A stretch of 64,000 bases of DNA from WTGU01 sp965200925 (GTDB lineage: Bacteria > Pseudomonadota > Alphaproteobacteria > UBA828). Positions 45,701 through 53,393 of this stretch are shown one piece after another (the stretch's first letter is position 1; the number at the start of each line of letters is the position of its first letter). Position numbers and translations under genes: made by a program. The notes beneath the pieces are model-generated. The model did no database searches and was not told the DNA's origin. It saw only the letters and a list, made by a program, of their open reading frames with translations. The stretch lies in contig OZ241738.1 of the NCBI GenBank assembly GCA_965200925.1, positions 1,364,001 through 1,428,000 on the forward strand, written 5' to 3'.

Positions 45701-46813
45701 GGCGTGGTGTTCTGGGGTTCGGGTGAGCAGCGGGCGCTTTCGCTGGAGAAGGAAGCGCTGTCGTGGTCGGGCGACCTGTTCTCGGCCCATGCGGGCGTGG
45801 ACGCGGCGTTCGGGGAGAGGCTGCGGGGCGGCTTGGCGCTGTCGTGGAGCGAGGGCGAGATCGCGTACACGGACCGGAGCGGGGATGCGGCGATCGCGGG
45901 CGTCCACGAGAGCCGTCTGACGGCGATGCATCCCTATCTGGGCTGGTCGGGTGATGACGGCTCGCGCCTGTGGGGCGTGCTGGGCTACGGCGAGGGCGAG
46001 ATCGAGATCGTCGAAGCGGAGGTGGTGGAGCGCTTCGGGGTTCAGCGGAGCGACAGCGAGTTTGCGGCGGCGGCGGTGGGGGCCTCTGTTCCGGTGGTGT
46101 CGGCGGACGGGTTGGTGCTGGCATTGAAGGGATCGGGGGAGGCGACGCGCTATTCGGTGGAGGACAACGGGTCGGCGATCGCAGCGGTGTCTGTGAAGAC
46201 GCACCGGTTGCGGTTGTCGGTGGAGGGGAGCCGGACCTGGGCGCTGCCGGGCGGGGGGACGCTCACGCCGTCGCTGGAGGTGGGCGCGCGCTGGGACGGC
46301 GGCGACGGGGAGACCGGCGCGGGCATGGAGTTGGGCGGCGGTCTCGAATGGGTGTCGGGCGGCCTGTCGGTGGAGGCGCGGGGCCGCGCGCTGGTGGCGC
46401 ATGAGGGCGACATGGAGGAATGGGGTGTGTCGGGGTCGGCGCGGCTGTCGCCCGGGTCCGGCGGGCGCGGGTGGTCGTTGGCGCTGTCGCCGCGCTGGGG
46501 GGCTGCGGAGAGCGGCCTCGCGCGGCTGTGGGACGAAGGGATGGCGGGCCGCGCATCATCGGTCGATGGCGGCGACGCTGGCGGCGCGCGGCTGGAGGCG
46601 GAGCTGGGCTACGGGTTCGGGTTCCTGGAGGGGACCGGGGTGATGACGCCCCATGTCGGGTTCGGCTACGAAGAGGGCGGCGCGCGGCGCTGGCGTCTGG
46701 GGACGCGCTCCGCGTTCGGGCCGGACCTTGCCGTCGGTCTCGAGGCCGAACGCAAGGAAGGCGCCGCCGCCCCCGAGCACGGCGCCCGCATCGACCTGCG
46801 GCTGAGGTGGTAG
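30800..46813 (+). CDS. Giant autotransporter with Ig-like and Calx-beta-like repeats; start codon cut off by a poly-C tract
   Basis: The frame runs from a stop at 30797-30799 to TAG at 46811, more than 5,300 codons. From about 30890 it has a signal peptide (LRRLALALPVAALLLAPGAAGAQ region). To about 36440, putative Ig-like modules and Calx-like modules alternate. About twenty Calx-beta-like repeats, each ending near a DDD/DDE turn, extend to about 44400. A further Ig-like module follows near 45130-45410. The last 390 residues form an autotransporter beta-barrel ending in Trp. There is no ATG, GTG or TTG between the frame's upstream stop and the signal peptide, and the first ATG, at 31064, is inside the mature part. 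The nearest upstream start, ATG 30693, is out of frame by one base at the 17-C tract. The product should be surface-exposed, probably adhesive or calcium-binding. Confidence 0.9.
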   Translation, partial: RRGRAAGAAARILEPPPPPPRRSCRGRAVRTLRRLALALPVAALLLAPGAAGAQSAGVSLSATALSLTEGGTAAYTVVLDTAPASSCTVQVQARSNNADVTVDGGDAPLARTLSFTSSTWSTAQTVTVSGLHDGDGANDGAVIRHSIPAAGACYASGYYTQSEGTNTSPLSIASVAVLVDDDESADSVTAAITSTPANGTHYVAGETITTRLSGFPGLRGVAGGLWGDARMRLTVGGVERRAHVTDAFQANVTQANFAYTVSVTDFDADGIAIPANSIAAVGWLREGGFINRNHRALSSQTAHKVVGSAASISATSPASLTEATLNTATVSVALTGATFGSGVLPSHFELVSTIPNLTVSQVSGAASGSAAAVLTLSFTGDFSVPATLAVRVKGAAHTGARDLTTGTVAVAPTDEKPSWPAIADIHVQRGVAMTPVQLPAATGGNGALDYSLSGTLPTGMKFDATGADAGGCTAADFPTGYVDTANLAAAPRVLCGTPTGSTNLNLVPIAHDADANRATSDSGRGSFIVFTYGASVSATSPSALTEANLNGATVTVALEDTTFAAGVTKSSFVLAASPAIAGLTIGSISGGASGSTTATLTLAFTGGFDAVRTLAVRVKAAAHQRSGDLATGTVNVTPTPGIALGRTALALDEDPAAGGGTNAHRGTYTLALSADPTPAGGGVCVVNVEVASNNPDVTVDTDQSPLTKRLAFDGSDWSTAQTVTVTAAGDADGVDDVATISHRRVGGVCAGGFFGRPTLPAVTVTVNDDETPGAAIASPSILTAATLSGAAVTVSLDRTTFASGVGAASFELVTVPAVAGLTVGSVSGGASGSTSATLNLSWSGTTLAADAKLKVRVLAAAHAGDTNLETGEIDVLVANTAPSFPVPTLSDKHFPVGAAIRPFQIPAASGGNGALSYTVPTLIRLPGLKFDVTGTDADGCPGTTPRVVCGTPTVARAATLQFRVQDADSDRYSTDEASLTVDTYIYGASISSTSPSPLTEATLNTATVTVSLANTTFGAGVTASSFELVTNVPNVSISGVSGGASGSTTATLTLAFTGDFSTDRTLAVKVKAAAHARSEDVTTGALTVPPAGVTNTAPSFPVSTLPDKHFPVGAPIEPFQIPAATGGNGALSYTVPTLILLSGLKFDVTGTDTGGCTAADFPTGFTDTANLAAAPRVVCGTPTVARAATLQFRVQDADSDRYSTDEASLTVDTYIYGASISSTSPSPLTEVGLNGATVTVSLVSTSFASGVSASSFELVTDVPNVSISQVSGATSGSTTATLTLAFTGNISTDQTLAVKVKAAAHARGGDLTSDAVTVSVPSAAIASTLPTVLTAATLNGAAVTVSLEHTTFGSGVGASSFELVTSPAVAGLTVGSVSGGASGSASATLNLSWSGSTLAEDARLKVRVLAAAHAGDANLETAEIDVFVTNTAPSFPVSTLPDKHFPVGAPIEPFQIPAATGGNGALSYTVPTLILLSGLKFDVTGTDTGGCTAADFPTGFTDTANLAAAPRVVCGTPTVARAATLQFRVQDADSDRYSTDEASLTVDTYIYGASISSTSPSPLTEANLNTATVAVSLAQTTFASGVTASSFELVTDIPNVSISSVSGGASGSTTATLTLAFTGDFGTDRTLAVKVKAAAHARSGDLTTATVTVTSTDTAPAFARGWPATGFPSGAPIVPFQLPAAAGGNGAVTYAAAGLPAGLRFDATGADAGGCTAADFPTGFTDTANLAAAPRVVCGTPTRDGASIVVVTAHDADANRAATDRARLSFTFTVAAPAAALAWSLPPALTEASLHGATLGVSLKQSAFVAGAGASGFALVTTVPNLSIARVSDVAEGGTTATLTLAFTGDWRGAGRPLAVRVLAAAHRQAGDLTTGAVTVPPAPGLALAPATSATSRLRTTEAGDTATFTVRLDRAPSGNVVLDVTSSDTGEGTVLPARLTFTPSDWNTAQTVTLTGVDDSPTPSDPNPSAGNRNYTVSVAVDAAATADAGYDGLAAATVYAVNADDEYGLDVGAVAGQATEAGGQATFTVALRTQPSAAVTVAVSSRDAGEGTVEPSSLTFAAAAWSTGQTVTVTGVQDPVDDGTVTWQVRLDSSSGDADYAGVGDVDVPVTTADDDGPPGVTLALDTATLDESGAATVATVSATLSHPSGAATTVTVSAGTAWTAGSDAAIVIAAGATANASDTATVVAADNATDEPDRTGTVTATIANDRAAADSTTMTVTGATLTVRDDDAAPGVTLALAPASVSENGGIATVSATLSNPSSEPSTVTVAAVSGSYTVGTDATITIAAGATTAAADTVLVTAVDDAIHQGAAGRSATVTAALTNGQGAGAVTGAALTLSDDETLPTAALVLSSSSITETGGVSTVTATLSGPSSAAVTVTVGAAAGTGAVVDDFTLSTAKTLTIAAGATTSTGLVTVTANGNAVDSPNKSVTVSGTAAGGNNVANPPNVTLTLEDDETLPTVALVLSASSISETGGVSTVTATLSGPSSEAVTVTVAVAAGAGAVAADFTLSTATTLTFAANATTSTGLVTVTANGNDVDSPNKSVTVSGAAAGGNGVANPPNVTLTLEDDDALPTVALALSSTSITETGGVSTVTATLSGPSSEAVTVTVAAAAGTGAVADDFTLSTAATLTFAANATTSTGLVTVTANGNDVDSPNKTVTVSGTAAGGNGVTAPPNVTLTLTDDDALPTVALALSDSSITETGGISTVTATLSGKSSAAVTVTVAAAAGSGAVAADFTLSSTKTLTIAAGATTSAGEVTVRANGNAVDSPNKSVTVSGAAAGGNGVSNPSNVTLTLEDDETLPTVALALTPSSIAETNGVATVTARLSGASSAAVTVTVAAAAGSGAVAADFTLSGATTLTIAAGSTESAGLVTVTANGNDVDSPNKPVTVSGTAAGGNGVANPPDATLTLADDDALPTLALVLTPATVGENGGVSTVTATLSGKSSAAVTLTVSAAPVASTGAVSGDFALSSTTKLTIAVGATVSAGTVTVTAQDNAADEPDIEVRVSATAAGGNGAAAPAAATLTIRDDEGPPTVTLALTPSTIDESGTGSTASVTATLNRVSSAATTVTVSVAPVAATGAAAGDYTLSSANTLTIAAGATTSSGTVTVAAVDNDTDAPNKQATVSGAAVNAQSVQQPIARTLTITDDDAAPDATLALSSSSISENGGMTTATATLNRRSAQATTVTVQAVAGAYSVGSGSASRIVIAAGATSSPDGVALTAVDNAVDAADRQVTVTAALANGHGVGTVSGAALTLTDDDTAGIAASPATSTGSRLETTESGGTATFTVKLATEPTGDVEIGVASSNTAEGTVGPSTLAFTASDWSTAQTVTLTGVDDTAADGNRDYTVTLTIDQTNTADANYDALPAVTVYARNRDNEFGLNVVSAVSGQATEGGGQATFTVALRTQPTAAVTVSVSSRDTSEGSVSPPSLTFTGGATGNWNTAQTVTVTGVQDTIDDGTVTWQVRLDPASGDADYNTSSVEEDVSVTTTDDDGPPGVTLALNPASVAESGTGNAATVTARLSHPSGAATTVTVTGVSGFYAAGTDAAIMIPAGSTQAASDTATVVAVDNATDAPDRTGTVTASITNARAAADSTTMSVTGAALTVRDDDPAPGVVLSLNPASVSENGGASAVSATLSHPSSEPSTVTVTAVAGAYTVGSDATITIAAGSTTAASDTAAIAGVDDDVHQGTAGRSVTVTATLTNGQGAGAVTGAALTLTDDETLPVASLVLGPASIPEEGGVSTVTARLSGPSSAAVTVTVAAAAGTGAVSGDFSLSTAATLTIAAGATASSGTVTIRANGNAVASGSKQVTVSGTSAGGNGVTNPSNETLTITDDDTPQTTLALSSNSIAENGGVATVTATLDRQSTVAVTVTVAAAAVSPAVAGDFTLSTATTLTFAANATTSTGLVTVTANDNSTDAPNKSVTVSGTAADSLGLTNDPPSVTLTLTDDEGAPGVVLSVNPSSVAENGGTSAVSATLSHPSSQPSTVTVTAVAGAYTVGSDATITIAAGSTTAASDTAAIAGVNDDVHQGTAGRSVTVTATLANGQGAGAVTGAALTLTDDETLPVASLALGPSSVSENGGVSTVTAALSGPSSQATTLTVSSSAVSSSGAVAGDFTQSGTTLTIAAGATTSTGAVTVRGNDNNVDADNKSVTVSATATGGNSVANPSPVTLTLTDDEATATATLVLTPSAILENEEVSTVTARLSHPATEATTLTVSTAPVAPAVAGDFTLSSTTTLTIAAGGTTSTGLVTITSEDNAVASGRKQVRVSAMAAGGRMVSAPSDATLIIRDDELGLDESAASGPVTEGGGTATFTVALQTQPSAAVTVTVTSLDATEGRVEPSSLTFTTQNWETAQTVTVTGVDDNLHDGDVTWQVRLDPSSGDPDYDALDPVDVDVTTTDAAPPTVTLVLEPSSITEDGGVSTVTATLLHPSVETTAVTVTAAPVSPAVAGDFMLSAATTLTIAAGDTTSTGVVTIRAEDDDVDAAADKTVTVSGTAVNDRAVADGTTMTVKGATLTITDDDEKGLTFAPAALVAAGGSGSYTAVLTSRPTGTVTVTISWDNDDLKVSPSLLTFAPSEWNGPQTVTVTGAAAGAEAVSLAHAASGGGYDGVTEDLWVAGEEANEIETTGAAGTKTYVVNGQPVTVTEEAGVPPGVRVEPPSDLDHLLEVTVRPLDDPEAAAVVGSGYSVGPAEVRVAVDVDVSPAVAVRLCLPVDDDLRGAAAGRELILFHDGKPLPRRPHDDEGARVCAADVASFSPFAVGYVDTKPSFDVASRKTYTFTVGEAQSETLPQVKEGFDVKVTYRLEPASPPGLEVGKDAGTLSGTPTEPMEARPYSWIARDVDGDESDPIVITIEVVSDLGAARERLAAVNRSILPELSRAQWGSVVEAVTGRLEAPGTGGGMVASVAEALKAQEGTQDDLSWREALAGRTFALGLGDGDIDIGDFDSLYGGGGHGVVFWGSGEQRALSLEKEALSWSGDLFSAHAGVDAAFGERLRGGLALSWSEGEIAYTDRSGDAAIAGVHESRLTAMHPYLGWSGDDGSRLWGVLGYGEGEIEIVEAEVVERFGVQRSDSEFAAAAVGASVPVVSADGLVLALKGSGEATRYSVEDNGSAIAAVSVKTHRLRLSVEGSRTWALPGGGTLTPSLEVGARWDGGDGETGAGMELGGGLEWVSGGLSVEARGRALVAHEGDMEEWGVSGSARLSPGSGGRGWSLALSPRWGAAESGLARLWDEGMAGRASSVDGGDAGGARLEAELGYGFGFLEGTGVMTPHVGFGYEEGGARRWRLGTRSAFGPDLAVGLEAERKEGAAAPEHGARIDLRLRW
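30842..30858 (+). repeat. Poly-C tract (17 C) between start codon and signal peptide
   Basis: Seventeen consecutive C residues. With 18 (or 15) C residues, the frame from ATG 30693 (MSRTAEHLRTRRLL) would join the signal peptide frame. With 17 it ends at 31001 instead. Homopolymer G/C tracts of this length mutate by slippage and often switch surface-protein genes on and off. Sequencing error in the tract is the main alternative. Confidence 0.8.
33434..33799 (+). repeat. Long intragenic repeat, copy 1 (366 bp, shortened)
   Basis: First of three nearly identical DNA copies of an Ig-like module (protein pattern FPV..LPDKHFPVGAPI...QIPAATGGNG). This copy lacks 42 bp present in the others, replacing GGCTAADFPTGFTD and the following residues by DGCPGT. 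It ends with a core (33661-33760) that is identical in all copies. Confidence 0.85.
34082..34489 (+). repeat. Long intragenic repeat, copy 2 (408 bp)
   Basis: Second copy, almost identical at DNA level to copy 3. It includes the core at 34351-34450, whose codons (TTT, TCT, ACA, AGT, CTT) are unusual for this GC-rich gene. Confidence 0.88.
35087..35494 (+). repeat. Long intragenic repeat, copy 3 (408 bp)
   Basis: Third copy, differing from copy 2 by only a few bases. The atypical core lies at 35356-35455. Near-identity in DNA, not just protein, indicates recent duplication or gene conversion. Confidence 0.88.
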
Positions 46814-47114
46814 CAGCGCGCCGGCCGCGACCGTGCGGGCGGCGATGCGGCATTCCGAACGTATCGGCAGGGGGGATGGCCGAGGGACCGTGAACGCCCT
46901 CCGTTTGGTCCCGGAACGCAACCTGCTACAGTGCCGCCGGTCGGGGACCTCGGGGGCCGGTCATGGGCGGCGATGGCGTCGTTGGCGACGACAGGAGCGC
47001 GCCCGGATGCGTCCGCATCGCATCGAATCCGCTTACGGTATGCTTACGCAAAACGGCGTCACCATGGAACCTCGAAACCGTATGTTCCAACAACCCATTG
47101 ATTGAAAACAGAAT
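46814..47114. promoter_or_regulatory. Intergenic region upstream of hyuA
   Basis: About 300 bp without a gene. The last 80 bp are less GC-rich than the rest and probably contain the hyuA promoter. No clear terminator for the giant gene is visible. Confidence 0.4.
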
Positions 47115-49211
47115 ATGAAAGCATCGCAAGCTGGGTGTCGTATCGGTGTTGACGTCGGCGGGACGTTCACCGACCTGATACTGGAGACTGGCGCAGGCCG
47201 CGTCTTCGTGCACAAGGTCCCGAGCACGCCGGAGGACCAGTCGCGCGGCGTCATCCAGGGGGTGCTCGATATCTGCGCCGAGGCGGGAGTCGCGCCGGCC
47301 GACGTCGCGCAGATCGTGCACGGCACCACCATCGCCACCAACACCGTGATCGAATATTCCGGCGCCGAGGTCGGAATGCTGACCACGCGCGGCTTCCGCG
47401 ACATCCTGCACATGGCGCGACACAAGCGGCCCCACAATTTTTCGGTGCAGTTCGACGTGCCCTGGCAGTCGCGGCCGCTGGTCAAGCGCCGGAACCGCAT
47501 CCCGATCACCGAGCGAATCCTGCCGCCGGACGGCCGCGTCGAGATTCCCCTCGACGAGGATGAAGTCCGCGCTGCCGCCGCGTTGCTCGAGTCGCGCGGC
47601 GTCGATTCCGTCATCGTCTGTTTCCTGTTCGCGTTCCTGAACGACGAGCACGAGCGGCGCGCGAAACGGATCATCGCCGAGGCGATGCCCGGCGCCTACA
47701 TCAGCCGCTCTTCCGAGGTGGTCGATGTGATCCGCGAGTACGAACGCTTCTCGACCGCCGCGATGAACGCCTTCGTCGGTCCGCGCACATCCTTCTACCT
47801 GAGCAACCTGGAGACGGCGCTGCGTGAGAACGGCATCGACGCCCAGATTCGGGTGATGCAGTCGAACGGCGGCGTGACCACCCTCGCCGGTGCGGCCGAG
47901 CGCCCGGTGACAATCCTCATGTCGGGCCCCGCGGGCGGCGTGATCGGCGGCCGCTGGGCGGGCGACAGGTCGGAGGCGCACAACCTGATCACGGTCGATA
48001 TCGGCGGCACCTCGGCGGACATCAGCGTGGTGCCGGACGGCGAGGTCCGCATCATGAACCCGCGCGATACCCAGGTCGGCGGCTACCCGATCCTGGCGCC
48101 GATGATCGATCTTTCCACTATCGGCGCCGGCGGCGGCTCGATCGCCTATGTCGACGAGGGCGGGGCCTTCCGTGTCGGCCCGCGCTCTGCCGGCGCCGAC
48201 CCGGGGCCGGCCTGCTACGGCCGCGGCGGCACGGAGCCGACCGTGACGGACGCGCAGGTGGTGCTGGGCCGGCTCGACCCGGAGCGGTTCCTCGGCGGCG
48301 GCCTCGACATCGACCCCGCGAAATCTCGCGCGGCCATCGAGAGCCGCCTGTGCGGTCCGCTCGGCATGTCGCTGGAAGAAGCCGCACTCGGGGTGGTCCG
48401 CGTCGTCAACTCGAACATGTCCCTGGCGATCCGCGCAAACTCCGTAGCCAAGGGAGTCGACCCGCGGGATTACGCCCTGGTCGCTTTCGGCGGCGCCGGC
48501 CCGTTGCACGGCGTGGCGCTCGCGCGGTCGGTATTCGCGCGCGAGGTGATCGTGCCGCCGGCGCCCGGAATCAACGCCGCGGTCGGGTTGCTCGCGACCG
48601 ACATGCGTTACGAGTTCACTCGTTCGGTGCTCTGCGTCCTCACCCGCGCCGGTCAGGGCGAGATCGATGGGCTGAACGCGGAGATCGACGCCCTGGTGCG
48701 GCGCGCACGCGACGCCCTGGCCGCGGACGGTGTGGCCAGGGCCGAACAGCGCATCGAGAAGATCGCCGAATGCCGCTACCAGGGTCAGGGCTTCGAACTG
48801 CGCGGTGCCATGCCGGACAGCCCGCTCACCCTCGATAACCGCTCAGCGCTGCTTTCCAGCTTCCACGAGCGGCACCGGCGGGATTACGGCCACGCCTTCG
48901 AAGACCAGGAGGTCGAGGTCATCACGCTTCGCGTCACCGCCTCGGCCGGGACCGGCGCCTTGCGCTGGCCCGGGGCCGCGCCGGGGAAAGGCGGCAACCC
49001 ACGCGAGGCGCTCCTCTACACGCGGGCCACCACCTTCGACGACGGCACGACCCACGACACGCCTCGCTTCGACCGGAGCGCGCTCGGGGCGTCCCAGCGC
49101 ATCGACGGCCCGGCAGTCGTGGTCCAGACGGATTCCACCACCTTGGTTCCGCCCGGCCACGAGGCGGTGGTCGCGCGGTCCGGGAACCTTCACGTCAGGG
49201 AGGCGGCGTAG
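47115..49211 (+). CDS. hyuA: Hydantoinase/oxoprolinase family protein, A subunit
   Basis: A 698-residue HyuA protein with the ASKHA-type ATP-binding start RIGVDVGGTFTDLI (residues 9-22), the HGTTIATNTVIE motif, VMQSNGGVTTL, TVDIGGTSADIS and GAGGGSIAYVD. The family cleaves hydantoins, 5-oxoproline or similar cyclic amides in an ATP-dependent way, together with the B subunit that follows after 2 bp. The specific substrate cannot be told from sequence. The ATG at 47115 lies at the expected family start, though its ribosome site is weak. Confidence 0.95.
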   Translation: MKASQAGCRIGVDVGGTFTDLILETGAGRVFVHKVPSTPEDQSRGVIQGVLDICAEAGVAPADVAQIVHGTTIATNTVIEYSGAEVGMLTTRGFRDILHMARHKRPHNFSVQFDVPWQSRPLVKRRNRIPITERILPPDGRVEIPLDEDEVRAAAALLESRGVDSVIVCFLFAFLNDEHERRAKRIIAEAMPGAYISRSSEVVDVIREYERFSTAAMNAFVGPRTSFYLSNLETALRENGIDAQIRVMQSNGGVTTLAGAAERPVTILMSGPAGGVIGGRWAGDRSEAHNLITVDIGGTSADISVVPDGEVRIMNPRDTQVGGYPILAPMIDLSTIGAGGGSIAYVDEGGAFRVGPRSAGADPGPACYGRGGTEPTVTDAQVVLGRLDPERFLGGGLDIDPAKSRAAIESRLCGPLGMSLEEAALGVVRVVNSNMSLAIRANSVAKGVDPRDYALVAFGGAGPLHGVALARSVFAREVIVPPAPGINAAVGLLATDMRYEFTRSVLCVLTRAGQGEIDGLNAEIDALVRRARDALAADGVARAEQRIEKIAECRYQGQGFELRGAMPDSPLTLDNRSALLSSFHERHRRDYGHAFEDQEVEVITLRVTASAGTGALRWPGAAPGKGGNPREALLYTRATTFDDGTTHDTPRFDRSALGASQRIDGPAVVVQTDSTTLVPPGHEAVVARSGNLHVREAA

Positions 49212-49213
49212 CC

Positions 49214-51001
49214 ATGGCAGGCAAGGGAAGGGACGTCGATCCGATCACGCTGCAAGTGATCGGTGGCGCGCTGCACACGATCGCCAAGGAAATGGGCCAC
49301 GTTCTCTACCGCATGTCCTATTCGTCGATCATCCGGGAATCGGAGGATCTCGGCGCCGGCCTCTTCGATCGACGCTTCAACACGCTTTGCGAATCGGATT
49401 CGACGCCGATGCACATCGGCTCCATCCCGGCCTATCTGCGGGGCATCGAGAAGACCTTGCACGACCCGTGGTGCCCCGGCGACATCGTGATCCACAACCA
49501 CCCCTATTACGGCGCCAGCCACTCGCCGGACATCGCCGCGGTGGCGCCGGTCTTCTACGACGGCGAGCTGGTCGGCTTCTCGGCAAACACGGCGCACCAC
49601 GTGGACATCGGCGCTGCGACGCCGGGGCTGATCATCGACGTCCCCGATGTCTTCGCCGAAGGCATGTTGTTCAAGGGCGTGAAGCTCTACGAAGGGGGCA
49701 CGCGCAACCGCGCGCTGTGGCAGTTCATCGAAACCAACACGCGGGTGCCGAGTCAGGTGATGGGCGACATCGAGGCCCAGGTCGCCTCGGCCGAACTCGG
49801 CGTGAGACGGTTCGTCGAGCTGCTCGACCAGCACGGGAAGGACGTGGTGTTCCGGGCGACGGAACAGCTCATGGACTACTCGGAGCGCATGTTGCGCCGC
49901 CAGATCGCGGCGATCCCGGACGGCGAATACCGGGCCGAAGGCTTCCTGGACGACGACGGACGCACGCGGAAGACGCCGCTTCCGGTCAAGGTCGCGGTGC
50001 GGATCGCGGGCGATTCCGCGGAGGTCGATCTCACCGGCTCGGCACCGCAGGTGCCGACGGCCTTCAACGTGCCCTTCGAGGGATCGACCAAGGTCGCCTG
50101 CTACTTCGCTTTCCGCGCGCTTCTGTTGGACAGCGCGACCACGCCCGAGTATGTCCCGCAGAACGAGGGCTCGTTCCGGCCGATCGCGGTGACGGCGCCG
50201 AAGGGAACGATCTTCAATCCGGAATATCCGGCGGCGGCGGAGGCACGCTTCAACCAGATCCAGCGCGTCGTCGATTGCATCGCCAGAGCCCTGGCCCCAG
50301 TGATCCCGGAGAAGGTGACGGCCGGCTCGTCCGCCGACGTCTCGGCGATCGCCTATTCCGGCGTCAAGCCGGACGGCGATTACTGGGTTTTCATCGAAGT
50401 CAACGAGGGGGCTTGCGGCGGACGGCCGCATTCGGACGGCCCGGACACGATCGAGGAGCTGATGCGCAACACGCGCAACAACCCGATCGAGGATCTCGGC
50501 ATGCATCTGCCGCTGCTGTGCGACCGCTACGAGCTCAGGGACGATGTCATGCCGGGCGCCGGGCGTCACCGCGGCGGCATCGGCGTGATCAAGGTACAGC
50601 GCTACCTCACGGGCGGCTTCCTCACCCACGAGGCGGACAGGCACGACGATCCACCCTGGGGATTCCGCGGTGGCACCACCGGCCGCGGCGGCCGCCTCAT
50701 CAAATACAACGTTGCGGAGCCGGACCGGATCGAGGACCTGCCCGCCAAGATCCACGGGTTGCGCAACCGGGCCGGCGACTGCATCGGCTTCCTCGGGCCC
50801 TGCGGTGGCGGTTACGGCGACCCGCTGGAACGCCCGGCGGAGCAGGTGCGCGAGGACGTGCTCGACGATTTCTGCACCCGGGAACACGCCCGCGAAGCCT
50901 ATGGCGTCGTCCTGACGGCGGATCTCAAAATAGATCGGACCGCGACCGAGGCCCGACGCGCGGCGCTGCGTGCGGACCGGGAGCCGGAGACCTGCGCGTG
51001 A
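49214..51001 (+). CDS. hyuB: Hydantoinase/oxoprolinase family protein, B subunit
   Basis: A 595-residue HyuB protein, with the family pattern from DPITLQVIGGALHTIAKEMG through RMSYSSIIRESEDLGAGLFD and HNHPYYGASHSPD to the C-terminal GAGRHRGGIGVIK and CGGGYGDPLERP. It is separated from hyuA by 2 bp, so the two subunits are made together and form one ATP-dependent cyclic-amide hydrolase. The housekeeping character and GC match the surrounding chromosome. Confidence 0.95.
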   Translation: MAGKGRDVDPITLQVIGGALHTIAKEMGHVLYRMSYSSIIRESEDLGAGLFDRRFNTLCESDSTPMHIGSIPAYLRGIEKTLHDPWCPGDIVIHNHPYYGASHSPDIAAVAPVFYDGELVGFSANTAHHVDIGAATPGLIIDVPDVFAEGMLFKGVKLYEGGTRNRALWQFIETNTRVPSQVMGDIEAQVASAELGVRRFVELLDQHGKDVVFRATEQLMDYSERMLRRQIAAIPDGEYRAEGFLDDDGRTRKTPLPVKVAVRIAGDSAEVDLTGSAPQVPTAFNVPFEGSTKVACYFAFRALLLDSATTPEYVPQNEGSFRPIAVTAPKGTIFNPEYPAAAEARFNQIQRVVDCIARALAPVIPEKVTAGSSADVSAIAYSGVKPDGDYWVFIEVNEGACGGRPHSDGPDTIEELMRNTRNNPIEDLGMHLPLLCDRYELRDDVMPGAGRHRGGIGVIKVQRYLTGGFLTHEADRHDDPPWGFRGGTTGRGGRLIKYNVAEPDRIEDLPAKIHGLRNRAGDCIGFLGPCGGGYGDPLERPAEQVREDVLDDFCTREHAREAYGVVLTADLKIDRTATEARRAALRADREPETCA

Positions 51002-51169
51002 GCATCGAACGCGCGGTTTTTTGACGCGGCGCCCGCGGGGCGCTCGGCCGTCGTCGAAACGCAGCCCCGCCGACGCCCGGTAGCCGGCAATGGGGCGATC
51101 CGGGAAAACACTTAGAATCAACGGATTGGCCGCCGTTCGGGGCGAACTCCCGCTCCTCGAAATAAAGGC

Positions 51170-51198
51170 TTGATTCCCCGCGTGTCGGCCACTATGTG
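51170..51198 (+). promoter_or_regulatory. groESL promoter
   Basis: TTGATT (51170-51175) and TATGTG (51193-51198) are separated by 17 bp, immediately before the CIRCE element. This is a sigma-70-type promoter placed so that HrcA bound at CIRCE would block it. Confidence 0.7.
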
Positions 51199-51225
51199 TT
51201 AGCACTCGCTCAAGGCGAGTGCTAA
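51199..51225 (+). promoter_or_regulatory. CIRCE operator (HrcA binding site)
   Basis: A perfect CIRCE element, TTAGCACTC-N9-GAGTGCTAA, lies 35 bp before groES. HrcA binds it and represses groESL until heat or other stress titrates GroE. Confidence 0.97.
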
Positions 51226-51260
51226 CAGCCCCATCGTTCGGAACGAGAGTGGAGGAGGCA

Positions 51261-51575
51261 ATGAAGTTTCGACCGCTGCATGACAGGGTCGTGGTGCGGC
51301 GCATTGGCGAGGAAGCCAAGACCGCCGGCGGCATCATCATCCCCGACACGGCCCAGGAGAAGCCGCAGGAAGGCGAGATCGTGGCCGTAGGCCCCGGCGT
51401 CCGCGCGGACGACGGGACGGTGCATCCGCTGGAGGTGAAGCCCGGCGACCGCGTGCTGTTCGGCAAATGGTCCGGCAACGAGGTGACGCTCGACGGCGAC
51501 GAGCTCCTGTTCATGAAGGAGTCCGACATCATGGCCGTCGTCGAGACCAAGGGTAAGGCGAAGAAGGCGGCCTAG
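51261..51575 (+). CDS. groES: Co-chaperonin GroES
   Basis: A 104-residue GroES starting MKFRPLHDRVVVRR, with the mobile loop region near EEAKTAGGIIIPDTAQEKPQEG and the usual GDRVLFGKWSGNEV barrel. GGAGGAGG precedes the ATG at 51261. It caps GroEL for protein folding in the cytoplasm. Control by the CIRCE element upstream is evident. groEL follows after 41 bp in one transcript. Confidence 0.98.
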   Translation: MKFRPLHDRVVVRRIGEEAKTAGGIIIPDTAQEKPQEGEIVAVGPGVRADDGTVHPLEVKPGDRVLFGKWSGNEVTLDGDELLFMKESDIMAVVETKGKAKKAA

Positions 51576-51616
51576 GGCGCCGATTCGCGGTTTCGAGCCA
51601 GGAGGGAAAAGGAAAC

Positions 51617-53269
<1,653 letters not shown>

Positions 53270-53293
53270 GCCTGCCACCGATTACCTCGACGA

Positions 53294-53322
53294 GGGGCGG
53301 ACCCTTCAGGGCCCGCCCCTTT
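53294..53322 (+). terminator. Rho-independent terminator of groESL
   Basis: The stem GGGGCGG-(A)-CCC pairs with GGG-(C)-CCGCCCC around a TTCA loop, and TTT follows, 25 bp after the groEL stop. Confidence 0.75.
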
Positions 53323-53393
53323 CTCGTTCGCAAGAAGGGCGAACGCGCGATACAACGCGCATTGTGAAGAGCGGGCGAACCGGGGGAGGCTTC

